Source: Ravibacter arvi
GTDB lineage: Bacteria; Bacteroidota; Bacteroidia; Cytophagales; Spirosomataceae
Assembly: GCF_039540405.1 (NCBI RefSeq)
Contig: NZ_BAABEY010000036.1
Location: 737,656-801,655 of the forward strand
Reading direction: 5' to 3'
Length of the DNA stretch: 64,000 nt
In this document: positions 42,139 through 51,600 of the stretch, piece after piece
Position numbering within the stretch: position 1 is the stretch's first letter
Layout: every line of letters begins with the position of its first letter
Notes under the pieces: generated by a model
Told to the model about the DNA's origin: nothing
Database searches by the model: none
What the model saw: the letters and a program-made list of their open reading frames with translations, nothing else
Translations under genes and position numbers: made by a program

Positions 42139-43794
42139 ATGAATACCAAATACGTGATAGGCCTCGATTACGGTACCGACTCGGTCAGGGCAGTGGTAGC
42201 CGATACCGCAACGGGCGAATTGTTAAGCAGCTATGTCTTTGAATATCCCAGGTGGAAAAAGGGGCTTTATTGCGATGCCGCGGCCTCGCAGTTCAGGCAA
42301 CACCCGCTCGATTACCTGGAGGGGCTGGAAGCCGCGGTAAAAGGCGCCGTCGCACAGGTGGGCCCCGGTGTAGCCAACAATATTGTGGGTATTTCCATTG
42401 ATACAACCGGGTCAACACCCGGTGCAGTTGATGAAAACGGTGTTCCGCTGGCATTGCTCCCCGAATTTGAGGAAAACCCGAACGCGATGTTTATCCTTTG
42501 GAAAGATCATACCAGCAACCGCGAGGCGCAGGAAATTAATGACCTTGCGCACTCCTGGGAGGTAGATTTTACCAGGTATGTGGGCGGGCTGTACTCGTCG
42601 GAATGGTTTTGGGCAAAGATACTCCGTACGCTCCGGGTTGATGAAAAGGTGCGGGCAAAGGCTTTCTCCTGGGTGGAGCATTGTGACTGGATGTCGGCCG
42701 TGCTTACCGGTGAAACCAACCCGCTGACTATGAAGAGAAGCCGTTGCTCTGCCGGGCATAAAGCCATGTGGCACGAAGATTTTGGCGGTTTGCCGGCCGA
42801 GGAGTTCCTGGTCGCGCTGGACCCGCTATTGGCCGGTTTGCGGAGCAGGCTATATAAAGATACATATACGTCGGATGTTGCGATTGGTACCCTTACCAGC
42901 GAATGGTCACAACGGCTTGGCCTGCCCGATACTGTAAAAGTCGGCATTGGCGCCATAGATGCGCATATCGGCGCGGTAGGCTCGGCTATAGAACCGTATT
43001 CGTTTGTCCGCGTCATGGGGACATCGACTTGTGATATGCTGGTGGCCCCTAAAGAAGAAGTCGGGAGCCAACTCGTAAAGGGTATTTGCGGCCAGGTAGA
43101 CGGTTCGATTATTCCCGGTATGATCGGTTTTGAAGCGGGGCAGTCGGCATTTGGCGATGTTTATGCGTGGTTTAAGAAGTTGATTCTGACACCGGTAGCG
43201 GAGCTTATCGATGACGAGGAGACTCTTCAGAAGCTTTCGGACCGCCTGTTGCCGCACCTTTCCGAAAAAGCAATGGCGCTCCCGCTTACGGTGGAGGACC
43301 CGGTTGCGTTAGACTGGTTCAATGGCCGGAGGACACCTGATGTGAACCTGGAGCTGAAAGGCCTGGTTTCGGGCCTGAACCTGGGTACCGATGCGCCCCG
43401 CGTTTTTAAAGCGCTCGTAGAAGCGACGGCGTTTGGTGCGCGGAGCATTGTGGATCGGTTTATGCAGGAGGGCGTAGCCATACGCCAGGTAATAGGCATT
43501 GGCGGAGTTGCGAAAAAGTCGCCGCTCGTCATGCAGACGCTGGCAAATGTGCTCAATGTGCCGATTAAGGTGGCGGCCTCCGACCAGGCTTGCGCCCTCG
43601 GCGCCGCTATGTATGCTGCGGTGGTGGCGGGTGTTTATGCTACTATCGATGAAGCGCAGCAGGCTATGACTTCCGGCTTTGACACCGAATATTTCCCGGA
43701 GCCTGAGAAAGTAGCCGTGTACGAAAAGCTCTACGAGAGATACCTGCGGTTGGGAGCATTTATAGAGGCTGAAACGGTTTCTCAGGGGGAGTAG
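42139..43794 (+). CDS. araB: FGGY carbohydrate kinase, ribulokinase type
   Basis: 551 residues, the length of AraB. N-terminal FGGY motif: IGLDYGTDSVRAVVADTATG. The C-terminal domain has MGTSTCDMLVAPKEEV, GMIGFEAGQSAFGDVYAWF and IGIGGVAKKSPLVMQTLANV, all ribulokinase-like. It would phosphorylate L-ribulose to L-ribulose 5-phosphate. araA and araD are not neighbours, so a role with another ketopentose is possible. The last 35 bp overlap the 3' end of the convergent MocR gene. Confidence 0.9.
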   Translation: MNTKYVIGLDYGTDSVRAVVADTATGELLSSYVFEYPRWKKGLYCDAAASQFRQHPLDYLEGLEAAVKGAVAQVGPGVANNIVGISIDTTGSTPGAVDENGVPLALLPEFEENPNAMFILWKDHTSNREAQEINDLAHSWEVDFTRYVGGLYSSEWFWAKILRTLRVDEKVRAKAFSWVEHCDWMSAVLTGETNPLTMKRSRCSAGHKAMWHEDFGGLPAEEFLVALDPLLAGLRSRLYKDTYTSDVAIGTLTSEWSQRLGLPDTVKVGIGAIDAHIGAVGSAIEPYSFVRVMGTSTCDMLVAPKEEVGSQLVKGICGQVDGSIIPGMIGFEAGQSAFGDVYAWFKKLILTPVAELIDDEETLQKLSDRLLPHLSEKAMALPLTVEDPVALDWFNGRRTPDVNLELKGLVSGLNLGTDAPRVFKALVEATAFGARSIVDRFMQEGVAIRQVIGIGGVAKKSPLVMQTLANVLNVPIKVAASDQACALGAAMYAAVVAGVYATIDEAQQAMTSGFDTEYFPEPEKVAVYEKLYERYLRLGAFIEAETVSQGE

Positions 43795-45241
43795 CAGGCA
43801 GATTCGTCTCCAGGGCTTGCTTTAAAAGGGAGACCGATGTTTCCAGTTCGTTTTCATCGAGTGAGGCGAAGCCAAACCGAAAGGCGTTTTCCTGCGGGTA
43901 AACGCCTTTTATTTGTAAATGCGGGAGGGATAGCAGCCTTTCGACCGGGTATTGGCTGCGGAGTGTGATCCAGATCGCCATACCGCCCGTAGGAAGCGTG
44001 TAAGTGCCGTAAGGGTACAGTTTTTCTTTTAGCAATTTGTCGAGAAAGTCCCGGCGGTGGTGGTATACCTTTTTCGCGCGTTTAAGATGCCTGGAAAGCT
44101 CACTGTTTTTGATCAGCGACGCCAGCGCATTTTGCATATAGCCGTCGCCGCCGGCATCGATCGCTTTTCGAAGGGCGGTACAATGACCAATAAAGTTCTT
44201 TGGCGCTACCATAAATCCCATCCGCAGCGTGGGACCGAGAATTTTGGAGAATGATCCGATGTAAATTACATTCCCGGAATGGTTGCCGCTGGCTAGCGGG
44301 AGGTAGGGAGATGAGGCATAGTGGTAATCATAGTCATAATCATCTTCAATAATGGTGAAGGCATAGCGGTTGGATAAATCCAATAGTTTCATTCTCCTTT
44401 CGACGCTTAATGTGACGGTCGTCGGGTAGTGGTGGTGCGGGATCACATAAACCGCGCTTACCTTTTTCTGCCTGCAGATCTCTTCCAGTGCATCGGTATC
44501 AATGCCCTGATCGTCAACATTGATTTCAAGGACCTTCGCGCCTGCTTCGGTAAATGCCCTGTTGGCAATCAGGTACCCTGGTTTTCCCGCAACAATGAAC
44601 GAGCCGGGCTCCAGGAGAAGCCTGGCCGAGAGATAAATGCTCATTTGGGCTCCGTGAGAAACCAGGAGGTTGTCGGGGGTGATGGCAAGGCCTCTCGTTC
44701 CGGACAGATAACGCGCCAGTTCGGCTCTTAGTTGAACGGTTCCCTGGAGGGTACCGATGTTGGCGTTCTTTATGGTATGTCGTTTGGACGTATAGAATCG
44801 GTAGTTTTTCAGAAGTTCATCGATCGGGGATAACCTGATGTCCGGGTAGCCATCGTCGATCATTAATTCGGGTACTGCTGAGGATTCGGCGCCGATGGGA
44901 GCAATATGCCGGAAGGGTAGCGTCAAATCATTCTGGTACGAAGTGGCGCTGAGGCCGGATTTCCATTTTTGCGGGCTCAGGAGCGGGATCCGTTGCGAAA
45001 CCATGACGTGTTTCCTGGGATGGACCTGGATCCAGTCCTGCGCGGCGAGTTCCTCATAGGCAGCTACCACCGTCTTCCGGTGTACCTGAAGGATTTTGGC
45101 GAGCTCCCGGCTGCCCGGCAGATGGGTACCGGCGCCTAATACCCCGTTTCGGATTTCATTAACGAGAGCTGCGGCTATTTGCCGGTAGATGGGGGCAGGG
45201 CTGGAACGGTCCAGGCGGACGAGGTGCTCAAAGGGAATCAT
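43760..45241 (-). CDS. MocR-type regulator (GntR HTH fused to aminotransferase domain)
   Basis: 493 residues. The GntR winged helix covers about residues 12-80 (APIYRQIAAALVNEIRNGVL, GSRELAKILQVHRKTVVAAY). A class I aminotransferase fold follows, with the PLP lysine in IYIGSFSKILGPTLRMGF and LLVSHGAQMSIYLSARLLLE upstream. MocR proteins of the PdxR/GabR/TauR kind bind PLP and regulate divergent genes. Here the divergent gene is a GNAT acetyltransferase, and direct repeats lie between (45241-45285). No PLP-synthesis gene is adjacent. Confidence 0.93.
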   Translation of the reverse strand: MIPFEHLVRLDRSSPAPIYRQIAAALVNEIRNGVLGAGTHLPGSRELAKILQVHRKTVVAAYEELAAQDWIQVHPRKHVMVSQRIPLLSPQKWKSGLSATSYQNDLTLPFRHIAPIGAESSAVPELMIDDGYPDIRLSPIDELLKNYRFYTSKRHTIKNANIGTLQGTVQLRAELARYLSGTRGLAITPDNLLVSHGAQMSIYLSARLLLEPGSFIVAGKPGYLIANRAFTEAGAKVLEINVDDQGIDTDALEEICRQKKVSAVYVIPHHHYPTTVTLSVERRMKLLDLSNRYAFTIIEDDYDYDYHYASSPYLPLASGNHSGNVIYIGSFSKILGPTLRMGFMVAPKNFIGHCTALRKAIDAGGDGYMQNALASLIKNSELSRHLKRAKKVYHHRRDFLDKLLKEKLYPYGTYTLPTGGMAIWITLRSQYPVERLLSLPHLQIKGVYPQENAFRFGFASLDENELETSVSLLKQALETNLPATPPEKPFQPL

Positions 45242-45285
45242 TCTGGACTATCTCATAGTTGATTTCTGGACTACAAAGGTAGTCC
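45241..45285. promoter_or_regulatory. Direct-repeat operator between the MocR and GNAT genes
   Basis: TTCTGGACTA is repeated exactly at 45241-45250 and 45264-45273 (23-bp period, about two helix turns). The second copy also pairs as GGACTA-N6-TAGTCC (to 45285). Spaced direct repeats are how PdxR/GabR-type dimers bind. The first copy abuts the MocR start codon, suggesting autorepression. Confidence 0.65.
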
Positions 45286-45332
45286 TGTTCGCGGCTACTT
45301 TTACCAACGAAATCATAAACACTTTTTACAAG

Positions 45333-45779
45333 ATGGACTACAAAATCAAAAAAGCAAGCCTGGAAGACTTGAATGAACTGGCGGAACTGTTCGACCAGTA
45401 TCGTGTATTTTATCGCCAGGAATCGGATGTGGAAAGAGGAAAAGCTTTTCTTAAAGAGCGATTGCTGAACCATGAATCTGATATTTTCGTGGCTGTCGCC
45501 GATGGGAAGGCGGTTGGGTTTACACAGCTTTACAAGCTTTTTCACTATACCAAATTGCAGAAACAGTGGTTGCTGAGCGATTTATTCGTAACGCCCGCTT
45601 ACAGGGGGAGGGGGCTCTCTGTTGCGCTGATCGACCGCAGTAAGCAATGGTGCGACGAAACAGGGGCCTGCGGTCTGATGCTGGAGACTGAAAAGACAAA
45701 CGGGATCGGCAACCAGCTCTATCCGCGCTGCGGTTTTGAATACGACGGGCTCCATAACTACTACCATTGGTGGAAATGA
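45333..45779 (+). CDS. GNAT-family N-acetyltransferase
   Basis: 148 residues from ATG 45333 (MDYKIKKASLEDLNELAELF). The frame from 45189 would run through the operator and the MocR 5' end. The acetyl-CoA binding motif A is LLSDLFVTPAYRGRGLSVAL (R/Q-x-x-G-x-G/A form YRGRGLS), and GNQLYPRCGFEYDG near the C-terminus is motif B. It acetylates an unknown amine. The divergent arrangement and shared operator suggest MocR control. Confidence 0.9.
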   Translation: MDYKIKKASLEDLNELAELFDQYRVFYRQESDVERGKAFLKERLLNHESDIFVAVADGKAVGFTQLYKLFHYTKLQKQWLLSDLFVTPAYRGRGLSVALIDRSKQWCDETGACGLMLETEKTNGIGNQLYPRCGFEYDGLHNYYHWWK

Positions 45780-45802
45780 GTGGCGGTACAATTACGCCGT
45801 AA

Positions 45803-45976
45803 TCAGGGCCAGTTCGGTATAACCCGGTCAATCATAATAACAAACGTCATCCACAGCACAATGAAGACAGACAGCAGATTGGCGGCGGCAAGCAGGGTGT
45901 ACTGATTTCCCCGGAGACCGCCGGATTCCCGGTTGCAACTGAGCTGCTTTATCCGGGAAATGCCGGGGTTCAGCTA
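45803..45976 (-). pseudogene. Possible remnant of a membrane-protein C-terminus
   Basis: Directly after the stop of the DapA-type gene the minus frame continues about 55 codons without a start codon. It contains a clear membrane helix (LLAAANLLSVFIVLWMTFVI) and ends MIDRVIPNWP before TGA at 45803-45805. It looks like the tail of a transporter or other membrane protein left after deletion. A chance frame is possible. Confidence 0.35.
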
Positions 45977-47011
45977 TCAGGTGACGGGCTTAATTTCCAG
46001 CCGTTCACACCAGCCCAGAAAACGTGCGTGTACCTGGTCCAGAACACCTTGTTGCTCCTTAGATAGCGTTCTGGTCAAGCGGCAAACGAGTTCAACCGGT
46101 ACACCCCGTTTTTTGAGGAAATATTTCGAGCTGAGCGGATAGCCCTTTGAAATCAAGGGTTCAGTTGCAGCCAGTTCCGATTGAAGCCAGTCGACCTCTT
46201 CTTTTTTGACAGGATTATTGGCGTTTTTGCAGAGCCATGTAATGACTTCCGGGTAGAAGTTCCCGGAGATGGGGGAGAGGCCGGCCCCGCCTTCGCGCAG
46301 TGACGCTGCCGCCGACGCAGTATGCGCGTTATACAACTTTAAGCTGCTTTTTCCCGTTTTTCCGAGCTTGGCCGCGATGTTGGTGATATTTTCCGACGTG
46401 TCTTTGTGGTAAATAAACCGTTTGCTGTCGACCAGGTACTGAAAAACTTCCGGTGAAAGCACCCGTTTATAGGGGCTCGGGCATTCGTAGGTGCCGAGGG
46501 GAATATTTCCCGTGAGCGAAACCAGCTTCCGAAGGTTCGCGATCAGGACATCGTCGCTTTCCGATTTTGCCGCCATGTGGCCGGTAATGAGAATGACGGC
46601 GTCTGTACCGAGATCGTGTATTTTTTTTACAAACCCGGCCTTTTCCTCCAGGGTGTCGCCGAATGAGCCGGTGCTGACTACCGGCATCTTCCCCTTGAAA
46701 TGCTTGACGACGCGTTGGGTAACGGCCAATCGTTCCCCGGGGGAAAGGGCGTACATTTCACTGCTCAGGCAGTTGGCAAAGTAGCCGTCCGCCCCGGCGG
46801 CGGCGTAAAAATCGGTAACCCGATCGAAGTTACCCCAATCGATAGAAAGGTCCGGTTTGAAAGGAGTTACCATTACCGGGACGAAGCCGGGTTTTCTTTT
46901 CTTTCCGGCGATACCGAGAGGTTCCTCAGGATAAGACAGGTTGGAGATAAAAGGCAGGAAAGCAAGTTTTTGCAGGGCTTTCCGCCGGGACTCGAGGTTT
47001 TCGGTTTTCAT
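45977..47011 (-). CDS. Dihydrodipicolinate synthase/N-acetylneuraminate lyase-family protein
   Basis: 344 residues. The N-terminus has a weak Tat-like SRRKALQKLAFLP and may direct export. The core is a class I aldolase barrel: GFVPVMVTPF, the Schiff-base Lys203 in FIYHKDTSEN, and Tyr in GTYECPSPYKR. The canonical GTTGE phosphate/carboxylate motif reads ANCLSSEMYAL, so substrate specificity differs from DapA. Location after SusC/SusD suggests it cleaves or condenses a 2-keto acid sugar from the imported glycan (NanA or KDG aldolase-like). A terminator lies between susD and this gene. Confidence 0.82.
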   Translation of the reverse strand: MKTENLESRRKALQKLAFLPFISNLSYPEEPLGIAGKKRKPGFVPVMVTPFKPDLSIDWGNFDRVTDFYAAAGADGYFANCLSSEMYALSPGERLAVTQRVVKHFKGKMPVVSTGSFGDTLEEKAGFVKKIHDLGTDAVILITGHMAAKSESDDVLIANLRKLVSLTGNIPLGTYECPSPYKRVLSPEVFQYLVDSKRFIYHKDTSENITNIAAKLGKTGKSSLKLYNAHTASAAASLREGGAGLSPISGNFYPEVITWLCKNANNPVKKEEVDWLQSELAATEPLISKGYPLSSKYFLKKRGVPVELVCRLTRTLSKEQQGVLDQVHARFLGWCERLEIKPVT

Positions 47012-47029
47012 GGCTTGTCAACAAACAAA

Positions 47030-47059
47030 AGAACAGGGCCGGCAAACCAGCCCTGTTCT
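47030..47059 (-). terminator. Intercistronic terminator between SusD and the lyase gene
   Basis: AGAACAGGGC and GCCCTGTTCT form a perfect 10-bp stem. On the minus strand it is followed by TTTGTTTGTTG. It lies 38 bp past the SusD stop and 18 bp before the lyase ATG, so lyase expression depends on read-through or a very local promoter. Confidence 0.7.
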
Positions 47060-47096
47060 GAATTAATAAAAGGTTGCGGGCAGAAGAAACAGTCAA

Positions 47097-48671
47097 TTAT
47101 TTATCCCACCAGATTTTGGTGTTAAAATTGTCGGCTCCCTGGCGGCCTACAGCTGTTTCATAACTGACTTTGTTGTATACCATTTCGCTTTGCGGATAGC
47201 GGAGTCTGGATGGTATTTTTCCATTGGAATCGTTGTCAGGGTATTGCACTGGCACCAGCTTGGGATAGCCGGAACGTCTCAGGTTGGCATAGGTTTCGTA
47301 GCCGTTCAGAAAGGTTGCCGCCCAATACTGGGTGTTGATCTGCTCCAGCGCTTTCTCTGTTCCCATTGCTCCTGAATAGGGGTTGGCCAGTAAATAGGCT
47401 GCAATGTCCTGGTCAGAAATAACCGCCGATGCGTCATAAGTCGTGAGCACCTTCATCGCGCCTGCCACTCCGCTCTCGTAGCGCGCTTTGGCGTCTGCGG
47501 TAATCCATCCGCGCACCGCTGCCTCTGCTAACAGGAACTCAGACTCGGCGAATGTTGCGAAGAATCGCGGACCATCAAATTTTGCGAAGATATCGCGATT
47601 CACACCGGAGTACTGATGCTCATTTTTTGTAGGATCGTAGCTGGGGTCGCTTTTGACAGTAGTCGCGTTCAAACCGTTCGGCAGACCCTTCTGAATCGCC
47701 GGATTCGTATCTTTTACACTGTTATTGCGCCAGTCCGGATAGATGGCCGCGATGTATTTGAGCCTCGGGTCACCGCCGTTTTTCATGAAGTTGAAAAACG
47801 TTGCCGAAAGTTTCCCCGGAACAAACCCTACGCGGAACATTTCGCTCTGGCCGTTCACCAGGTTGGAGTTGGCGCCCGCTGCGTCGGCGCCCCGGATCAC
47901 CAGGTTGTCGGCATTGCTTGCAAACGTGCCCCCTTTGAAGGCCTTGTCGGCCCATAGTCTGGCACTCTCAGGATCTACTTTGGAAAGCCGCATCCCGAGG
48001 CGCAACATCATCGAATAGCCCAGTTTTTTCCACTTGGTGATATCTCCCTTGTAGGCAATATCAGCCGAGGCGAAGGTTTTGCGACTGACGTCCAGCTTGG
48101 CGGTAGCGTCTTCAAGCTCAGCCAGCATGTGGCTATAGATGTCTTTCTGGGCATCGTATTTGGGTCTGAAAAGCCTGTCGTAGTACCCTTTTCCGGCTTC
48201 CGAATAAGGAATGTCGCCATACATATCCGTCAACCGGGAATATACGATCGTTCTCCAGATACGGGTCATCTGTACCAGGTTGTGGTAGTCGTCTTTGCCC
48301 TCCGCCAGGTGGAAAATGTCTTCCAAAAGCTTCACAGGCCCCAGGCCTCCGTCATAGGTGGCGAGCCAAAGGTTGTCATTTGCGCTTTCGTGGTAGACAT
48401 ATTTATCGCCGAAGAAGTCAAAAATACCGCGGTCACTCAGTGTAGCCATTTGCTGGGTCATGGTACTACCGTAGTAAAGCGAATTGGTTTCGTCACCACG
48501 GAAAGTGCGGTACTGAGCGGTTGAAAAGAGGTATTCGGCTTTAAATTGCTCCTGCGTAACAGTGAGTGGGTTTTTATTCAGCTCCTCAAAGCCATTGTCG
48601 CAGGCGGACAACCCGGCGGTTGCCATCAAACCTAACATGAATTTGAAATATGATTTCATGAGAAATTTCAA
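47097..48671 (-). CDS. SusD/RagB-family outer-membrane lipoprotein
   Basis: 524 residues. A lipoprotein signal ends at the lipobox SAC (LMATAGLSACDNGFEELNKN). The sequence has SusD-like hallmarks: NPLTVTQEQFKAEYLFSTAQ, DMYGDIPYSEA, TPR-like helices and a C-terminal WW/RLRYPQSEMVYN region. It caps the SusC barrel and binds the substrate at the cell surface. It begins 12 bp downstream of the SusC stop. This variant resembles the SusD-like group with DNGFEELN typical of Cytophagales. Confidence 0.93.
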   Translation of the reverse strand: MKFLMKSYFKFMLGLMATAGLSACDNGFEELNKNPLTVTQEQFKAEYLFSTAQYRTFRGDETNSLYYGSTMTQQMATLSDRGIFDFFGDKYVYHESANDNLWLATYDGGLGPVKLLEDIFHLAEGKDDYHNLVQMTRIWRTIVYSRLTDMYGDIPYSEAGKGYYDRLFRPKYDAQKDIYSHMLAELEDATAKLDVSRKTFASADIAYKGDITKWKKLGYSMMLRLGMRLSKVDPESARLWADKAFKGGTFASNADNLVIRGADAAGANSNLVNGQSEMFRVGFVPGKLSATFFNFMKNGGDPRLKYIAAIYPDWRNNSVKDTNPAIQKGLPNGLNATTVKSDPSYDPTKNEHQYSGVNRDIFAKFDGPRFFATFAESEFLLAEAAVRGWITADAKARYESGVAGAMKVLTTYDASAVISDQDIAAYLLANPYSGAMGTEKALEQINTQYWAATFLNGYETYANLRRSGYPKLVPVQYPDNDSNGKIPSRLRYPQSEMVYNKVSYETAVGRQGADNFNTKIWWDK

Positions 48672-48683
48672 AAATGGGATTTA

Positions 48684-51600
48684 TTAAAACTTCAGGTTAA
48701 CATTGAATCCCCAGCTTCTGACGGGCGGCAGGGTAGATTTTTCAATGCCCTGCTTGTTGTCTGTAAAAAGCTGCGACTCAGGATCCAGTCCGGGCGTACG
48801 ACTGAGCAAAAGCCCCAGGTTCCTCCCGATAAAAGATACGCTGGCCCCTTTTACAAAGCCAAGTTGTTCGAATACTGACCGGGGCAGGCTGTAAGTCAAT
48901 GATGCGTACCGGAACCTGATAAAGCTGGTATCGTAAAGATAGTCGTCAAGCGCCTCGCGTCTGGCAATAATAATGGCCCGGTTTTCGACTTGTGATTTGG
49001 TCAGCTTAACCTGGTTCACCTCGCCGCTCTCCGTTACCCCCGGAAGCACAATACCGTCCTCGCGTCCCAGAAGTGATTTCCAGCTCATGCCGCGGTGTTC
49101 GAGGCTGTAGTTGGTTTCGGAATAATATTTCCCGCCGAATTTTCCATCAATTTGAACCGAAAGTGTTAACCCCTTATAGGAAAAATTGTTCGTCAGACCG
49201 GTCGTCCATCTGTGAACGCCTGATCCGAAAGGAACTACGTACGAAGTAACCATAGGGGTGCCGGCGGCATTGATAATATCCTGACCGTTTTCGTTTTTCA
49301 TGATCTTCCGGCCAACGATCTGTGAGTACTCCTGGCCTACGATATGACGAATGGTAGCTTTGGTTCCCGTAGCCATGTTGAACTCGTTGCTGCTCTCGGA
49401 GATCTTCAGAACCTTGCTCTTGTTGAAGGCCGCGTTTACTGCTACATCCCAGGTGAAATCGCCTTTCTGGATCGGTTTTCCGGTAAGCAACAACTCGACA
49501 CCCCGGTTGCGGATACTGCCGACGTTGACAACGGCGCCTGCATAACCGCTGGTTGTGGAAATAGTTTCGAATGCGATGTCGTTGTTAGCTACTTTGTTGT
49601 AGAATGAGAAGTCAAGCCCGGCCCGGTTGTTAAACATTCTGAGATCAAGCCCGGCTTCAATTTCATTTACACTAAGCGGCTTGAGAGCTGCGTTCGGAAT
49701 GGTGCTTTGTGTGATTGTACCTAGCTGCGCGCCGCTGAAGCTGAACGGAAGCAGGCCGTAGGTCAGGTTCAGAAGGTAAGGGTCGGTTCCACCACCTACC
49801 GAAGCATAGGCAACCCTTAATTTTCCGAAGGAAATCGCCTTAGGCAGGCTGAGTGATTCGGAGAATACATAACTGGCGCCTACCGAAGGGTAGAAATAGC
49901 TGTTTGATTTCGGGTTCAAAGTCGAGAACCAGTCGTTCCGACCTGTTACGTTGAGGAACAACTGGTTTCGGAAACCCAGTTCTGCTGTTCCGAAAAGAGA
50001 GTTTGTTTTGGATCTGTAGTCGCCGGTTGAGACGTTCCTGGTGGCGGTGTTGTTTATCACATAAAACTGCGGCACTACGAATCCGAGCCCTTCGACGTCG
50101 GTTTGATAAGTTTTTCGGGCCATCATATTACCGCCCAGATTGACAGACAGGGTAAAGTCATCGGTCAGTTCTTTGTTAATACCTAACAAGCCTTCGTAGT
50201 TTCTCTCGTAAAAAGTCGAAGTATTTTCGATGATCTTACCGGCCGGCAGGAAGCCCGTTCCATCGGGGATGACCTGGTTAGCTTTGAACGAGAAAAAGTC
50301 CTGACCGACGCGTCCCTGCAGAAATAGCCAGCTCAGAATGTTCCAGCGCGCGGTTACCGTAGTAATAAACCGGTCTTTCTGGCTGTTGTTCGTAATGCGG
50401 TTGAGCGCGAAATAGGGGTTGGTAGCGTTCCGGTCGGAACCGAGTACCCATTCCTGGTAATTTTTATCATAGCCGGGCGAGAGGGCGCTGGTCGGCATAT
50501 TGCTGTTTACATATAGAATGGTTCCGGGGCCGCTTCCCTGCCCGGTTGCCAATATATAACGGTTGTCTACATTTTCATTTACGTAGTCGATATTCGCATT
50601 GACCGAAAAGTTTTTGGAAAGGTTCTGGTTGATGCCGAGACTTATGTTATTCCGCCTCATTTTGTTGTTGGGCACAATTCCCTGGTTTCTCATGTCGGAG
50701 ATACCGAGTCTGAACGTTCCATTATCGCCTCCGCCGGTGAAAGACACGTTGTTTGAAGACGTAAACCCGGTTCTGTAATAGTCTTTGAGCACCTGGTCCT
50801 TAACGTAGGAATAGGGCCTGCTCTGACCGTCGTATTGGGGAGTAGGTACGCCATCATACTTCTCGCCCCAGTGGTTTTGGCTGTGCTTGGCCGCTTCTTC
50901 CGGCGATGGGGGACGAACCCCGCCATAACCCTGTCCGTAGACATTCTGAATATCCCACAAAAACAGGGGGACGTCCCAGGTATTGTTCGTGTTAAATTCT
51001 ACGCCGATTCCGCGGCTACCCCGCCCTGATTTTGTGGTGATAAGAATAGCGCCATTCTTTGCCCTTGACCCGTACAAGGCGGCGGCAGTTGCACCTTTCA
51101 GAACCGAAATTTCTTCGATATCGTCGGCGTTTAGGCTCGACGGGCCGTCACCCCAGTCAGGTCTTGTACCGTCTGGCTGTCCAAGCTGATCGCTGTTCAT
51201 GGGCATGCCGTTGATCACATAAAGCGGGCTGTTGCTGCCGGTGATGGACGTGCTTCCGCGAATGGTCACACGGCTCGAACCTGACGCCCCGGTTGCACCC
51301 GGTACCACGTTTACACCTGCTACCTTACCGGAAAGTGCGTTCATGAAGTTGGTTTCGCGGTTTTTGGCAAATGCCTGACCGTCTACCCGGGTAATAGAGT
51401 ATCCGAGTGCCCGCACTTCCTTCTTGATCCCAAGCGCGGTTACTACTACTTCTTCCAGTGATTTATTGTCAACCTGCATGGTTACATTGATGCTGTTGCG
51501 TCCGCCGAGTGATACTTCCTGCGGTGTGTATCCCACAAACGAAAACACCAGGACCACGGTATTCTCTGGTACGGTGAGCGTAAACTGACCGTCGATGTCC

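Noticed and set aside
42139..45779. Arabinose operon
   Set aside because: Only the ribulokinase-like gene is present. The neighbours are a MocR regulator and a GNAT, with no isomerase or epimerase.
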